Assembly (NCBI GenBank): GCA_021776595.1
Contig: JAJFFP010000017.1
Coordinates: 1 to 34,610, forward strand
DNA length: 34,610 bases
From: Robiginitomaculum sp.
GTDB lineage: Bacteria; Pseudomonadota; Alphaproteobacteria; Caulobacterales; Maricaulaceae
Direction: 5' to 3'
Within the stretch, counting starts at the first letter, position 1. Each line of letters starts with the position of its first letter. The position numbers and the translations under genes are program-made. Shown here one piece after another: positions 26,353 to 34,610 of this stretch. Below the pieces are notes generated by a model. The model saw nothing but the letters and a program-made list of their open reading frames with translations. It did no database searches and was not told the DNA's origin.

Positions 26353-26871
26353 ATGAAAAAGACAATACTGGTTTATGGGTTGCTGACCGGCACGGTGATT
26401 ATTGGCAGCATGCTGTGGGGTATTACGGCCACTGATCATGGCGGCTTTTCGGTATGGCTGGGTTATCTGATCATGATTGTCGCCATGACCATGATCTTTA
26501 TTGGTATCAAGCGCTATCGGGATACGGAACTGGGCGGGGTAATCAAATTCAACCAGGCTTTTCTTCTTGGTCTTGGTATCGCCCTTATCGCCAGTTTTAT
26601 TTATGTGCTGGTGTGGGAAATATATCTGGCCATGACGGATTATGCTTTTATTGATGGCTATTCGGCGGGCATGATTGAGCGCGCACAAAATGAAGGCATG
26701 GCAGAGGCAGAAATGCAGGCCTTGCAGGCCAAGATGGCCAAGATGAAAGCTGATTATGCCAATGTATTCTATCGTCTGCCCTTGACGTTTTCGGAAATTT
26801 TCCCGGTGGGTCTTCTGGTTTCGCTCATCTCGGCGGGCATCTTGCGCAATCCAATTGAGTCCAGGCCCTAA
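26353..26871 (+). CDS. DUF4199-family membrane protein
   Basis: About 172 residues with four hydrophobic helices: roughly 3-23, 33-53, 69-91 and 145-165. The layout and motifs (SVWLGYLIMIVAMTMIFIGI, KRYRD, IKFNQAFLLGLGIALIASF) fit DUF4199. A charged, Met/Ala-rich loop sits between helices three and four (EGMAEAEMQALQAKMAKMK). Function is unknown; it may modulate the LuxR-type regulator upstream. ATG 26353 has GGGA about 8 bases upstream; in-frame ATGs at 26347 and 26329 are alternatives. The stop codon overlaps the histidine-kinase stop by three bases in the convergent orientation, leaving no room for a separate terminator. Confidence 0.85.
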   Translation: MKKTILVYGLLTGTVIIGSMLWGITATDHGGFSVWLGYLIMIVAMTMIFIGIKRYRDTELGGVIKFNQAFLLGLGIALIASFIYVLVWEIYLAMTDYAFIDGYSAGMIERAQNEGMAEAEMQALQAKMAKMKADYANVFYRLPLTFSEIFPVGLLVSLISAGILRNPIESRP

Positions 26872-28238
26872 TTGTTTGGACTGGGAATGGTCAAACACAC
26901 GGACAAGCCACCATAGGAAGAGCGGCCAAGGATAATATCGCCGCCATGGGCGCGGGCAATATCACGGGCAATCGAGAGGCCAAGGCCAACACCATCGGTA
27001 TTGGCATTGCGGGCCGGGTCCAGCCGGTTAAAGGGCATAAACGCGGCCTCATGGCGGCTTTGCTCAATTCCCGGTCCATTGTCCTCAATCATAACCTCCA
27101 CGCCATTATCCGTAATTTGCGTGGTAATAAAAACCTTGCCGCCATAGCGCACCGCATTGTCGATCAGATTGCTCAGGCATCGCCCCAACGCATCCTTTCT
27201 GCCAAAGACCGCCATGCCCCCATCCTGCATAATCTCAATATCAGCCCCCCCTCGTTTGGCTTTATCAACACAGGTTTGGACCAGATCGTTCATATCCACC
27301 GTTACGCTGTCTTCTTGTGATCCGCTACGGGCAAAGGACAGATAGCCATCCAGCATACGTTCCATATCGCGCAGATCCTGCTGTGCGTTTTTAATATCCC
27401 CGTCCTGCTCCAGCATGGCCAATTGCAACTTCAGGCGCGTTAATGGTGTGCGCAGATCATGGCTGACCCCGGCCAGCATTTCTGTGCGCTGGTTCACAAA
27501 GCGCTCTATGCGGTCTTTCATTTGTAAAAAGGCCGCCCCTGCCTGCCTGACTTCACGGGCGCCTGAGGGTGAATAACCGGTGTTTTCCTGACCCTTGCCA
27601 AAGTGTTCGGCGGCGATGGCCAGGCGCTGGATGGGGCGCACCTGATTACGTATAAAAATAATGGCAATGGTGGTTTGCAAGAAGGTGGCCACCAATAGCC
27701 AGAACACAAAAATGTGCCCTGTGGTGGAGAACACCTTGTCGCGCGGCGCAATAAAGCGAAGCACCCCGGCATCGCTTTGCACCCGAATATCCACATAAGC
27801 TGGATAACGGGTGGTATCGAACCAGAATGGATTTTGCAGCTTGGCCTCCAGCGCTTCGCGCAGGGTGCGGTCCAGCACAGAAAAAACAGAGGCACGAAGG
27901 TTGGTCGGCAGGCTGCCTTGGCTTTGCAGAACCACAGACAGGCCCATTTTTTCCTGCGCCAATTGTGCCAGTTTTGCAAAATCGTCATTGTCGGCCTTTG
28001 CCTCAGCCTGGGCCACGATCATCGCCACATCCCCGGCAACGCCCTCGGACAGGCGCCTGGTTACGGTTTCCCACTGGCTGTCAAAAAACATCCATAACAC
28101 GATGATTTGCATCAGGGCGACGGGCAGGGCAATGATCAGCAAAGATCGCCCGAACAACCCCTTTGGGGTTACATCCCGCAAGCGACGGCGGCGCAAAAGC
28201 CGGTGTCTGAATGATCTTATATTTTCCCTGATGCTCAT
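26868..28238 (-). CDS. EnvZ-like sensor histidine kinase
   Basis: 456 residues. A basic cytosolic start leads to TM1 (about 30-50). A periplasmic sensor domain spans about 50-180, then TM2 (about 180-198) and HAMP (RNQVRPIQRLAIAAEHFG). HisKA follows with phospho-acceptor His260 in GVSHDLRTPLTRLKLQ, then the HATPase domain with N-box LIDNAVRYG, G1 DNGPGIE and G2 GVGLGLSI. Its ATG overlaps the response-regulator stop by four bases, so the two proteins are almost certainly partners. Pairs of this EnvZ/OmpR type beside ilvE are a recurring alphaproteobacterial layout; the signal is not evident. Confidence 0.95.
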   Translation of the reverse strand: MSIRENIRSFRHRLLRRRRLRDVTPKGLFGRSLLIIALPVALMQIIVLWMFFDSQWETVTRRLSEGVAGDVAMIVAQAEAKADNDDFAKLAQLAQEKMGLSVVLQSQGSLPTNLRASVFSVLDRTLREALEAKLQNPFWFDTTRYPAYVDIRVQSDAGVLRFIAPRDKVFSTTGHIFVFWLLVATFLQTTIAIIFIRNQVRPIQRLAIAAEHFGKGQENTGYSPSGAREVRQAGAAFLQMKDRIERFVNQRTEMLAGVSHDLRTPLTRLKLQLAMLEQDGDIKNAQQDLRDMERMLDGYLSFARSGSQEDSVTVDMNDLVQTCVDKAKRGGADIEIMQDGGMAVFGRKDALGRCLSNLIDNAVRYGGKVFITTQITDNGVEVMIEDNGPGIEQSRHEAAFMPFNRLDPARNANTDGVGLGLSIARDIARAHGGDIILGRSSYGGLSVCLTIPSPNN

Positions 28239-28942
28239 CCTTGGGTGTTTTCCGGGGCATGGTGCGCCAGCAGGCGATAGCCCGCCCCCCTTACGGTTTG
28301 CACAAACCGGGGAAAACGCGGGTCTTCTTCTATTTTCCGGCGCAGGCGGGCAATTTGCACATCAATGGAACGCTCATTGATTTTTGTATCGCGCGATAAG
28401 GTGTCGCGGCTAAACGCTTCGCCAGGCCGCTTGGCCAGTGCGAATAGCAAATGGGCTTCGCCGTCGGTTAAGGCCGTATGCCCCTCCTGCCCCACAAGCT
28501 CGCCGGTCGCAGGGGTATAACACCAGGGTCCGAAAAGCAGCATGGAGCCATCATGAAGGGCAGATTTTTGGCGGCGCAAGATTGCCCCGATCCGCAACAG
28601 CAATTCTTCGGGCTCAAAGGGTTTGCATAAATAATCATCCGCGCCCGCCCGCAGACCGGTTATTCGTTCCTGGGGCGCATCACGCGCCGTGAGTAACAGC
28701 ACCGGCATGGCACGGGTTTTATGGATATGGGCGGTCAGGCTTATGCCATCTTCGCCCGGCATCATGATGTCGATCACCGCAAGATCAAATTCCAGGGTTT
28801 TTAACAAACGCCGCACCTGCGCCGCATTGGCCGCACAGGAAACCCGGTAGTTATGCTGGGACAGATAGGTTTTCAGCAATGCCCGTATCCGGTCATCGTC
28901 GTCAACCACCAACAGATGTGCTTTTTCCGGCTCTACGGACAA
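28235..28942 (-). CDS. OmpR-family response regulator
   Basis: 235 residues. The N-terminal receiver has the acidic cluster VDDDD, phospho-acceptor Asp58 in VIDIMMPGEDG, LLLTAR and the Lys in YLCKPFEPEEL. A C-terminal winged-helix DNA-binding domain follows (ALTDGEAHLLFALAKRPGEA, SIDVQIARLRRKIE, TVRGAGYRL). It is the first gene of the two-component unit and diverges from ilvE across 171 bases containing two dyads. In several alphaproteobacteria a MarR-type gene (petP-like) sits next to the regulator here; none is present. Confidence 0.96.
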   Translation of the reverse strand: MSVEPEKAHLLVVDDDDRIRALLKTYLSQHNYRVSCAANAAQVRRLLKTLEFDLAVIDIMMPGEDGISLTAHIHKTRAMPVLLLTARDAPQERITGLRAGADDYLCKPFEPEELLLRIGAILRRQKSALHDGSMLLFGPWCYTPATGELVGQEGHTALTDGEAHLLFALAKRPGEAFSRDTLSRDTKINERSIDVQIARLRRKIEEDPRFPRFVQTVRGAGYRLLAHHAPENTQG

Positions 28943-29004
28943 TGGCTATATCCTTTTTCCTGTCCCTATAGCGCATTAAAGGAGCGCTCAGGGCGAAAAG
29001 CAAG

Positions 29005-29038
29005 ATCACCTGCTTTACTGGTGATACCGCTAACAGCG
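29005..29038. promoter_or_regulatory. Paired dyads between the response regulator and ilvE
   Basis: ATCACC-9 bases-GGTGAT (29005-29025) and CGCT-AAC-AGCG (29028-29038) lie in the 171-base divergent gap. A looser pair, AGCGC/GCGCT, lies nearby at about 28972-28990. They are candidate operators for autoregulation or ilvE control. No confident promoter hexamers were found. Confidence 0.35.
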
Positions 29039-29113
29039 TTTGTCATTATCCCGACGCACTGGTAAAACCGGATAAACCATAAAAACATATCATCAAGCGA
29101 AAAGAGCAACGGC

Positions 29114-29995
29114 ATGACCAAAACCCTCATATTCAAGCAGACCCATGGAAAACTCTGGTTTGATGGTAAATTTGTAGATTGTAATGAGGCAAAAATTTCA
29201 GTGCAGACCCATGGTCTGCATTATGGATCGTGCGTATTTGAGGGGGAGCGGGCCTATGGCGGTGAGATATTCAAAAGCCGCACCCATACAGACCGCCTGA
29301 TCAATTCGTGCAAACTGTTGGGTTTCGAGCTGCCCTATAGCGCCACAGAGTTTGAGCGCGCCAAACAGGAATTGCGCCAGATGTCCGGCATTGAACAGGC
29401 TTATGTGCGCCCGGTGGCCTGGCGCGGGTCAGAGCAATTGGGCGTATCGGCCAGCGGCAATACCATTCATGCGGCCATCGCTATCTGGGAGATGGATACT
29501 TATTTTTCTGACAAGATGAAAGGCATTCGCCTGGACATTGCTGACTGGCGTCGTCCACCAGCGGTTTGTGCGCCGGTCAAGGCCAAGGCCGCCGGGCTTT
29601 ATATGATTTGCACCTTGTCCAAGGATGCGGCGGCCCGCGCCGGTTATAACGATGCCATGATGATGGATTATGAAGGCCGTATAGCAGAATGCACCGGCGC
29701 CCACATTTTCTTTGTCCGCGATGGAGAACTGCATACCCCCAGCGCCGAATGGATTCTGGACGGCATTACCCGCGCCACGGTGATGGAAATTGCGCAAGTG
29801 CGCGGTCTGACTGTGCATGAACGCCACATCATGCCCGATGAATTGCCGCGTTTCTCAGAGTGCTTTATTGTTGGTTCGGCGGTGGAAATTACCCCGGTCA
29901 ACGAGATCAAGGGCACATATTTTACGCCGGGCGAAGTATCACGTCAGATGATCGAGGATTATGATACGCTGATCCACGGCAAGGCCCTGGTTTAG
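29114..29995 (+). CDS. ilvE: Branched-chain amino-acid aminotransferase
   Basis: 293 residues, fold-type IV PLP enzyme interconverting leucine, isoleucine and valine with their keto acids. Signatures are the N-terminal THGLHYGSCVFEGERAY, YVRPVAWRG, the PLP lysine K158 in VKAKAAGLYM, the phosphate-binding region GRIAECTGAHIFFVRDGELH, ITRATVMEIA and FIVGSAVEITPV. Most relatives read E-A-T-G-A-N in the phosphate-binding motif; here it is ECTGAH, a minor variation. It is alone on its strand, with the two-component genes divergent and the SleB gene convergent 11 bases away. Confidence 0.95.
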   Translation: MTKTLIFKQTHGKLWFDGKFVDCNEAKISVQTHGLHYGSCVFEGERAYGGEIFKSRTHTDRLINSCKLLGFELPYSATEFERAKQELRQMSGIEQAYVRPVAWRGSEQLGVSASGNTIHAAIAIWEMDTYFSDKMKGIRLDIADWRRPPAVCAPVKAKAAGLYMICTLSKDAAARAGYNDAMMMDYEGRIAECTGAHIFFVRDGELHTPSAEWILDGITRATVMEIAQVRGLTVHERHIMPDELPRFSECFIVGSAVEITPVNEIKGTYFTPGEVSRQMIEDYDTLIHGKALV

Positions 29996-30006
29996 GGTCC
30001 CGGGTT

Positions 30007-30804
30007 TTACGCCGCTGCGGCCAGCAACGCTTTTTCCCGCCGGGATGGAAAGCGATAAAAAATATGGGTGCCGATATTGGCCGTGCGTAACAATGTGCTG
30101 GACCAATAAGGTCGCACGGCTACTGTATGATAATGCGTAGCCCGGCCAATGGTAACATCAGACATGCCCAACATGGCATGAATGGCCGCCTTGCGTGAGC
30201 GCTGCCAACCCGCCCGGCGCGGTGTTATGGCCATGGATCCATCACAGGTAAAGGTAAACTGGCAACCGGTATGGCGGGTTGAGCCTTCAAAAACCACATC
30301 ACAGATATTGTCGGGATAGGCCGGATGCCTGACCCGGTTCAACACCACCTGGGCAACGGCCAATTGGCCGGACAAAGGCTCGCTGCGGGCTTCATAATAA
30401 ATCGCCAATCCCAGACAATTCAGATCTTTTTCCTGAGATGCCGCCGTCAGAAAATGGCTGCTGGTAAAGGTTTCAAGCGAGGCCATGATCTGCAAATCCT
30501 GCGTCATCGAGGCCCGCTTGCCATTATTGACAAAATTTTGTGCATAGGTCAGCGCATCCGGGGCCACCGGAGAAGCCGTCTTTGCCGTTTCGTTTTCAAG
30601 AAATTCATGGGCAAAGGCCTGCCAGCTGCTGTTATCCAGTTGTGTGGCTGCACGTTCCGCCGTGATGTTCAGCATGAATGGCACCATCAGCGCCATAGAC
30701 AAGGCCAAGGCACCCAGACCGGTTTCAGGCCTGATGAGGGCACGCCATTTTGGCTGCCAATATGACCAATACGTCTTCACAATATCTTTTTGCTTTTCCG
30801 TCAA
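30007..30804 (-). CDS. SleB-type cell-wall hydrolase
   Basis: 265 residues. One N-terminal membrane anchor (about 30-48, GALALSMALMVPFMLNI) tethers a periplasmic Hydrolase_2/SleB domain. That domain starts near residue 125 with CLGLAIYYEARSEPLSGQLAVAQVVLNRVRH; the Glu in YYEAR is the likely catalytic residue. It continues through CQFTFTCDG and THYHTVAVRPYW. Members cleave peptidoglycan as lytic transglycosylases, in spore germination in Bacillus and in growth or division in alphaproteobacteria. The start is unusual: TTG at 30804, with an in-frame stop 12 bases upstream and no ribosome site. The first in-frame ATG falls inside the membrane helix. It follows ppdK, a common alphaproteobacterial arrangement. 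Confidence 0.88.
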   Translation of the reverse strand: MTEKQKDIVKTYWSYWQPKWRALIRPETGLGALALSMALMVPFMLNITAERAATQLDNSSWQAFAHEFLENETAKTASPVAPDALTYAQNFVNNGKRASMTQDLQIMASLETFTSSHFLTAASQEKDLNCLGLAIYYEARSEPLSGQLAVAQVVLNRVRHPAYPDNICDVVFEGSTRHTGCQFTFTCDGSMAITPRRAGWQRSRKAAIHAMLGMSDVTIGRATHYHTVAVRPYWSSTLLRTANIGTHIFYRFPSRREKALLAAAA

Positions 30805-30962
30805 TTGCTGGCGTCATGGTCTAATAAATACCGCAACAGGCTTAATAGACCCCTAACTGGCAGGCACATAGGGATGTTCTTGATTCCAGTCAAGTGGCCG
30901 GAAGCGAAATAATATTTCTATTTATGAGGGCTAATGTAGAATTAATATTCTCGTAATTTAAC

Positions 30963-33680
30963 TTATGCGGCCTTTTTATCCTTTTTCTGCTTCTTTTTTA
31001 TGGCGCGCTTCAAGGTCGCCTGGGCGGCGGCAAGGCGGGCAATTGGCACCCGATAGGGGGAGCAGGAAATATAATCCAGCCCGGTTTTCTCGCAAAACCC
31101 GATAGAGGCCGGATCGCCGCCATGTTCGCCGCAAATGCCCAGTTTGATGTTTTCGCGTTCTGCCCGCCCGCGTGCGACCCCCATGCGGATCAGATCGCCA
31201 ACCCCGTCCTGATCAAGCGAGATGAAGGGGTCCTGTGCCAACAGGCCCTTGGCGAGGTAAGTGCCCATAAAAGACGAAGCGTCATCGCGGGACAGCCCAA
31301 AGGTGGTTTGGGTCAAATCATTGGTGCCAAAAGAGAAAAACTCGGCCTGTTCGGCCAACTCATTGGCGCGCAAGGCCGCGCGGGGCAGTTCGATCATGGC
31401 TCCAAACGCATAAGCAATCGGGGCACCGCTTTGGGCACCAACTACTTTGGCCACTTCGGCCACGCGCTCTTTTAAGTATGCCAGTTCTTCGCCGGTGGCC
31501 GCCAGCGGGATCATCACCTCGACCTGTGGTGCGGTGCCGCTATGGTCACGCACCTGTGCGGCGGCCTCGAAAATGGCGCGGGCCTGCATTTCATAAATTT
31601 CAGGATAGGTGATGCCAAGGCGGCAACCACGGTGGCCCAGCATGGGATTGCTTTCGGCCAGATCGCGGGCGCGCCCCATCAGCGCTTCAACACTTAATCC
31701 GGTGGCTTTCGCCACGGCCTCAACATCGTCGCCATGGTGGGGTAAAAATTCATGCAATGGCGGGTCCAGCAGACGGATTGTCACCGGCAGGCCTTCCATC
31801 AGGGTAAAAATTTGCGCAAAGTCCTCGCGCTGCATAGGCAGTATTTTATCGAGCGCCGCCACCCGGTCTTCGCGGGTTGTGGCCAGGATCATTTCGCGCA
31901 CGGCAGCGATACGCTTTTCATCAAAAAACATGTGCTCGGTGCGGCAAAGGCCTATGCCTTCGGCACCAAAGCGCAAAGCGGTTTTGACATCAGCAGGGGT
32001 ATCGGCATTGGTGCGCACTTTCATGCGCCTTGCAGTATCGGCCCAGCCCATAAGGGTTGAAAAATCGCCGCTCATTTGCGGCTGTATCATTTTTCCTGCG
32101 CCTTTGAAGATGGCGCCCCTGGCCCCGTCAATCGTAATGATGTCGCCCTTGCGAACGGTAATACCATTGGCCGTGAACGCCCCGTCCTGGTAATTTATGC
32201 GTAAGGCACCAACGCCGCAAACGCAAGGTCGGCCCATACCGCGCGCCACCACAGCCGCGTGACTGGTCATACCGCCACGCGCCGTGACAATGCCCTTGGC
32301 AGCGTGCATACCGTGAATATCCTCTGGCGAGGTTTCCGTGCGCACCAGAATTACATCCATGCCATTTTTGGCCAGCTTTTCTGCCTCGTCGGCATCAAAC
32401 ACCACCTGACCAATGGCGGCACCGGGGCTGGCGGGAAGGCCAGAGGCTATCAGCGGGCAATCGCTCGTTTCATCCAGCGCCGGGTGCAATAACTGGTCCA
32501 GCGCCGCCGGATCAACGCGCAAAACTGCCTCGTCTTTGGTAATCATGCCCTCGCCGGCCATTTCCACGGCAATGCGTAAAGATGCCATGGCCGTGCGTTT
32601 ACCGGCGCGGGTTTGCAGCATCCATAACTGCCCCTCCTCGACGGTAAATTCTATATCCTGCATGTCCCGGTAATGGCGTTCCAGTTTTTGAAAAACCGCA
32701 GAGAGTTCCGCATAAATATCGGGCATGGCCTCTTCCAGACTGGGCGCGGTTTCGCCCATTTCAGCGCGCGATTTTTTGCTCAACACCTGTGGGGTGCGAA
32801 TACCGGCGACCACATCCTCACCCTGGGCATTAATCAGAAATTCGCCATAAATACTTTTCTCGCCGGTGGACGGATTGCGGGTAAAGGCAACCCCGGTGGC
32901 CGATGCTTCGCCCATATTGCCAAACACCATGGCCTGCACATTGACCGCCGTGCCCCAGCTTTGCGGAATGTCATGCAATTGCCGATAGGTGATCGCCCGG
33001 TTATTCATCCACGAGCCAAACACCGCGCCGATAGCCCCCCAGAGCTGGTCTTTAGGATCAGTGGGAAAGGGCGCGCCCAGATCATCTTCAACCTGCACCA
33101 GATAGCGCCGGGCCACTTCGCGCCAGTCATCGGCGCCAAGGTCGGTATCCACCTCATAGCCCTGATCGTCCTTATAATCGTCCAGCAATTCCTCGAACAC
33201 ATCATGATCCAGACCGAGCACCACATTGGCATACATCTGGATAAAGCGCCGGTAACTGTCCCAGGCAAAACGTGCATCGCCAGAGCGTGCCGCCAATCCG
33301 TCCACGGTATCGGCATTCAGCCCCAGATTAAGCACCGTATCCATCATGCCCGGCATAGAGGCCCGCCCGCCAGAGCGCACGGAAACCAAAAGCGGATTGG
33401 CCTGATCGCCAAAGCGCTTGCCGGTGTTTTTCTCAAGCTCAGCCAGTGCGGTTATGACCTGATCCTTTAACCCGTCGGGCCAGGCGCGGTCATTTTCGTA
33501 ATACGCGGTGCAGACCTTGGTGGTCAGGGTAAAACCCGGCGGGACGGGAAGCCCCAAAGCACACATTTCGGCAAGGTTCGCGCCCTTGCCACCCAGCAGG
33601 TTTTTCATCCCCGCATCACCATCAGCCGTGCCGCCGCCAAAGGCATAAACCCATTTTTTTTTACTCGCCTTGTCACTCAT
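30963..33680 (-). CDS. ppdK: Pyruvate, phosphate dikinase
   Basis: 905 residues, a typical length. Interconverts pyruvate, ATP and phosphate with PEP, AMP and pyrophosphate; in bacteria it links glycolysis and gluconeogenesis. Order: ATP-grasp-like N-terminal domain (GGKGANLAEMCALGLPVPPG, VRSGGRASMPGMMDTVLNLG), phosphohistidine domain with His474 in GGMTSHAAVVARGMGRPCVCG, and a C-terminal PEP/pyruvate barrel (EGIGLCRTEHMFF, SFGTNDLTQTTFG, the active-site Cys in LGICGEHGGDP). A short Lys-rich tail ends it. A 147-base gap to glyS upstream contains an inverted-repeat element. The following 158-base gap before sleB has no gene or clear terminator. Confidence 0.97.
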   Translation of the reverse strand: MSDKASKKKWVYAFGGGTADGDAGMKNLLGGKGANLAEMCALGLPVPPGFTLTTKVCTAYYENDRAWPDGLKDQVITALAELEKNTGKRFGDQANPLLVSVRSGGRASMPGMMDTVLNLGLNADTVDGLAARSGDARFAWDSYRRFIQMYANVVLGLDHDVFEELLDDYKDDQGYEVDTDLGADDWREVARRYLVQVEDDLGAPFPTDPKDQLWGAIGAVFGSWMNNRAITYRQLHDIPQSWGTAVNVQAMVFGNMGEASATGVAFTRNPSTGEKSIYGEFLINAQGEDVVAGIRTPQVLSKKSRAEMGETAPSLEEAMPDIYAELSAVFQKLERHYRDMQDIEFTVEEGQLWMLQTRAGKRTAMASLRIAVEMAGEGMITKDEAVLRVDPAALDQLLHPALDETSDCPLIASGLPASPGAAIGQVVFDADEAEKLAKNGMDVILVRTETSPEDIHGMHAAKGIVTARGGMTSHAAVVARGMGRPCVCGVGALRINYQDGAFTANGITVRKGDIITIDGARGAIFKGAGKMIQPQMSGDFSTLMGWADTARRMKVRTNADTPADVKTALRFGAEGIGLCRTEHMFFDEKRIAAVREMILATTREDRVAALDKILPMQREDFAQIFTLMEGLPVTIRLLDPPLHEFLPHHGDDVEAVAKATGLSVEALMGRARDLAESNPMLGHRGCRLGITYPEIYEMQARAIFEAAAQVRDHSGTAPQVEVMIPLAATGEELAYLKERVAEVAKVVGAQSGAPIAYAFGAMIELPRAALRANELAEQAEFFSFGTNDLTQTTFGLSRDDASSFMGTYLAKGLLAQDPFISLDQDGVGDLIRMGVARGRAERENIKLGICGEHGGDPASIGFCEKTGLDYISCSPYRVPIARLAAAQATLKRAIKKKQKKDKKAA

Positions 33681-33702
33681 GTTTCTGGCCCTAAATTATC
33701 TT

Positions 33703-33796
33703 TCGTCATGCTCCGGCTTGACCGGAGTATCCACAAGAAAGATCTGCATATTCGGTAATCCTGCATGGACCCTCCGGTCAAGCCGGAGGGTGACGA
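33703..33796. repeat. 94-bp inverted-repeat extragenic element
   Basis: Two 31-bp arms (33703-33733 and 33766-33796) are inverted copies of each other, 27 of 31 bases matching, around a 32-base centre. Each arm is itself a short hairpin: CTCCGG-CTTGA-CCGGAG on the left and CCCTCCGG-TCAAG-CCGGAGGG on the right. It looks like a small palindromic, MITE- or REP-type element of the kind scattered between genes in many alphaproteobacteria. It lies between glyS and ppdK and may affect termination or mRNA stability. No flanking target duplication is evident. Confidence 0.8.
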
Positions 33797-33827
33797 GTTG
33801 TATGGGATGTATGAAAACATCACCCCA

Positions 33828-34610
33828 TCACCCCGCGATTTTATCAAAGTCGGCAACAGAGCGCAGGCTTTGGCGGAACATGCCCAAAAGCGCCAGCCGA
33901 TTGGCCCGCAAAGCCGGATCATCCGTATTGACCGTCACCTTGTCAAAAAACGCATCAATCACAGGGCGTAAGGGGGCCAAAGCCACCATGGCGGCGGTAT
34001 AGTCTTCGTCTTTAAGGGCCGCCGCCACTTTGGCTTGGGCTTCACTTAAAGCGGTAAAAAGAGCCTTTTCTTCGTCTTGGGTGAAAAGGCTTGGTTTAAC
34101 CTCATTTGAGACCGCATTGCCGTCTTTTTTCTCTTCAATGCGCAAAATGTTGCTGGCCCGCTTGGCCCCGGCCAAAAGTTGCTCCCCATCGGGCGTTTCA
34201 AGAAAACTGCCAAGGGCGTTGACGCGATCCACGATGCTGACCAGATCGTCTTGCTCTGGCGTCAGTACCGCGTCGATAAGGTCATGGCGCGCCCCGGAAT
34301 CACGCAGGTAAACTTTCAGACGGTCATGGAAGAATGAGAGAAGATTCGACAATACGGCATTTGCGGGTGATTCATTTTCCTTTGCAAAAGGCGCCATGCT
34401 TTCGGGCTGGCCTATCGCAATATCCATAATTGGAAATAGTGTGCCATGTAATGGCAACCGAGCCCCATTCTCCAGCACCAGCCGGATCACCCCCAAGGCG
34501 GCGCGTCTGAGGGCATAGGGATCTTTGGAGCCGGTGGGTTTTTCGTCTATCGCCCAAAAGCCCACCAGGGTGTCCAGCTTGTCGGCCAGCGCCAGGGTGA
34601 CGCTAACCGG
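33828..34610 (-). CDS. glyS: Glycyl-tRNA synthetase beta subunit, N-terminus outside the window
   Basis: 260 C-terminal residues of a protein usually near 700. The alpha2-beta2 bacterial enzyme charges tRNA-Gly; the beta subunit binds the tRNA. The visible part includes [33 protein letters not shown], typical of GlyS, and the DALR-like anticodon-binding helices up to [21 protein letters not shown]. The frame is open to the right edge. ppdK lies 147 bases downstream, the usual alphaproteobacterial order. Confidence 0.95.
   Translation of the reverse strand, partial: PVSVTLALADKLDTLVGFWAIDEKPTGSKDPYALRRAALGVIRLVLENGARLPLHGTLFPIMDIAIGQPESMAPFAKENESPANAVLSNLLSFFHDRLKVYLRDSGARHDLIDAVLTPEQDDLVSIVDRVNALGSFLETPDGEQLLAGAKRASNILRIEEKKDGNAVSNEVKPSLFTQDEEKALFTALSEAQAKVAAALKDEDYTAAMVALAPLRPVIDAFFDKVTVNTDDPALRANRLALLGMFRQSLRSVADFDKIAG

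Noticed and set aside
30940..30962. AGAAT-TAAT-ATTCT as a terminator after ppdK
   Set aside because: The stem is only five A/T-rich pairs and no T-run follows, so it is unlikely to terminate.
32673..33470. A 265-codon open frame on the plus strand opposite ppdK
   Set aside because: ppdK is unambiguous here; the antisense frame is His/Gly/Ile-rich without domain signatures, a codon-bias artefact.

Overview
The window is a gene-dense stretch of a bacterial chromosome with moderate GC. It almost certainly comes from an alphaproteobacterium. The evidence is gene content and order: a serC-serA pair close to purA, with SerC of the long alphaproteobacterial type; a tolQ-tolR-tolA-tolB-pal-cpoB-tilS-ftsH-folP run behind ruvC-ruvA-ruvB-ybgC; an OmpR/EnvZ-like pair divergent from a branched-chain aminotransferase; and glyS followed by ppdK and a SleB-type hydrolase. 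I cannot name a genus. I saw no rRNA, tRNA, CRISPR array, insertion sequence or prophage.

Layout. (1) 1-4.7 kb, minus strand: serC, serA, a PagL-like outer-membrane protein and purA (cut by the left edge). A structured leader lies upstream of serC. (2) 4.7-5.7 kb, plus strand: an EamA/DMT exporter, divergent from serC. (3) 5.7-19.0 kb, minus strand: one very long co-directional block. In transcription order it reads ruvC-ruvA-ruvB-ybgC-tolQ-tolR-tolA-tolB-pal-cpoB-tilS-ftsH-folP-thiD-phzF. Many junctions overlap by 1-11 bases, so there is strong translational coupling. A break of about 120 bases before ftsH holds a sigma32-like promoter candidate and a leader hairpin. (4) 19.0-26.9 kb: an accessory-looking region with no core housekeeping gene. 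It holds a membrane-tethered XRE regulator, a twin-HTH protein, a 626-residue secreted protein of unknown function, a large secreted tricorn-type protease, a membrane-anchored LuxR-type regulator and a DUF4199 membrane protein. (5) 26.9-30.0 kb: a two-component system and, divergently, ilvE. (6) 30.0-34.6 kb, minus strand: glyS (cut by the right edge), ppdK and a SleB-like cell-wall hydrolase. A 94-bp inverted-repeat element separates glyS from ppdK.

Functional themes are amino-acid biosynthesis (serine, branched-chain), purine and folate/thiamine synthesis, Holliday-junction processing, envelope integrity (Tol-Pal, FtsH, SleB, PagL-like) and envelope-linked regulation. Two one-component regulators within about 7 kb each join a DNA-binding HTH to two membrane helices, in opposite domain order.

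The least explained parts are the secreted 626-residue protein with its divergent tricorn protease, the LuxR-TM/DUF4199 pair, the twin-HTH protein, the serC leader, the G-run array before ruvC and the inverted-repeat element before ppdK. All functional assignments rest on motif reading. No database search was run.
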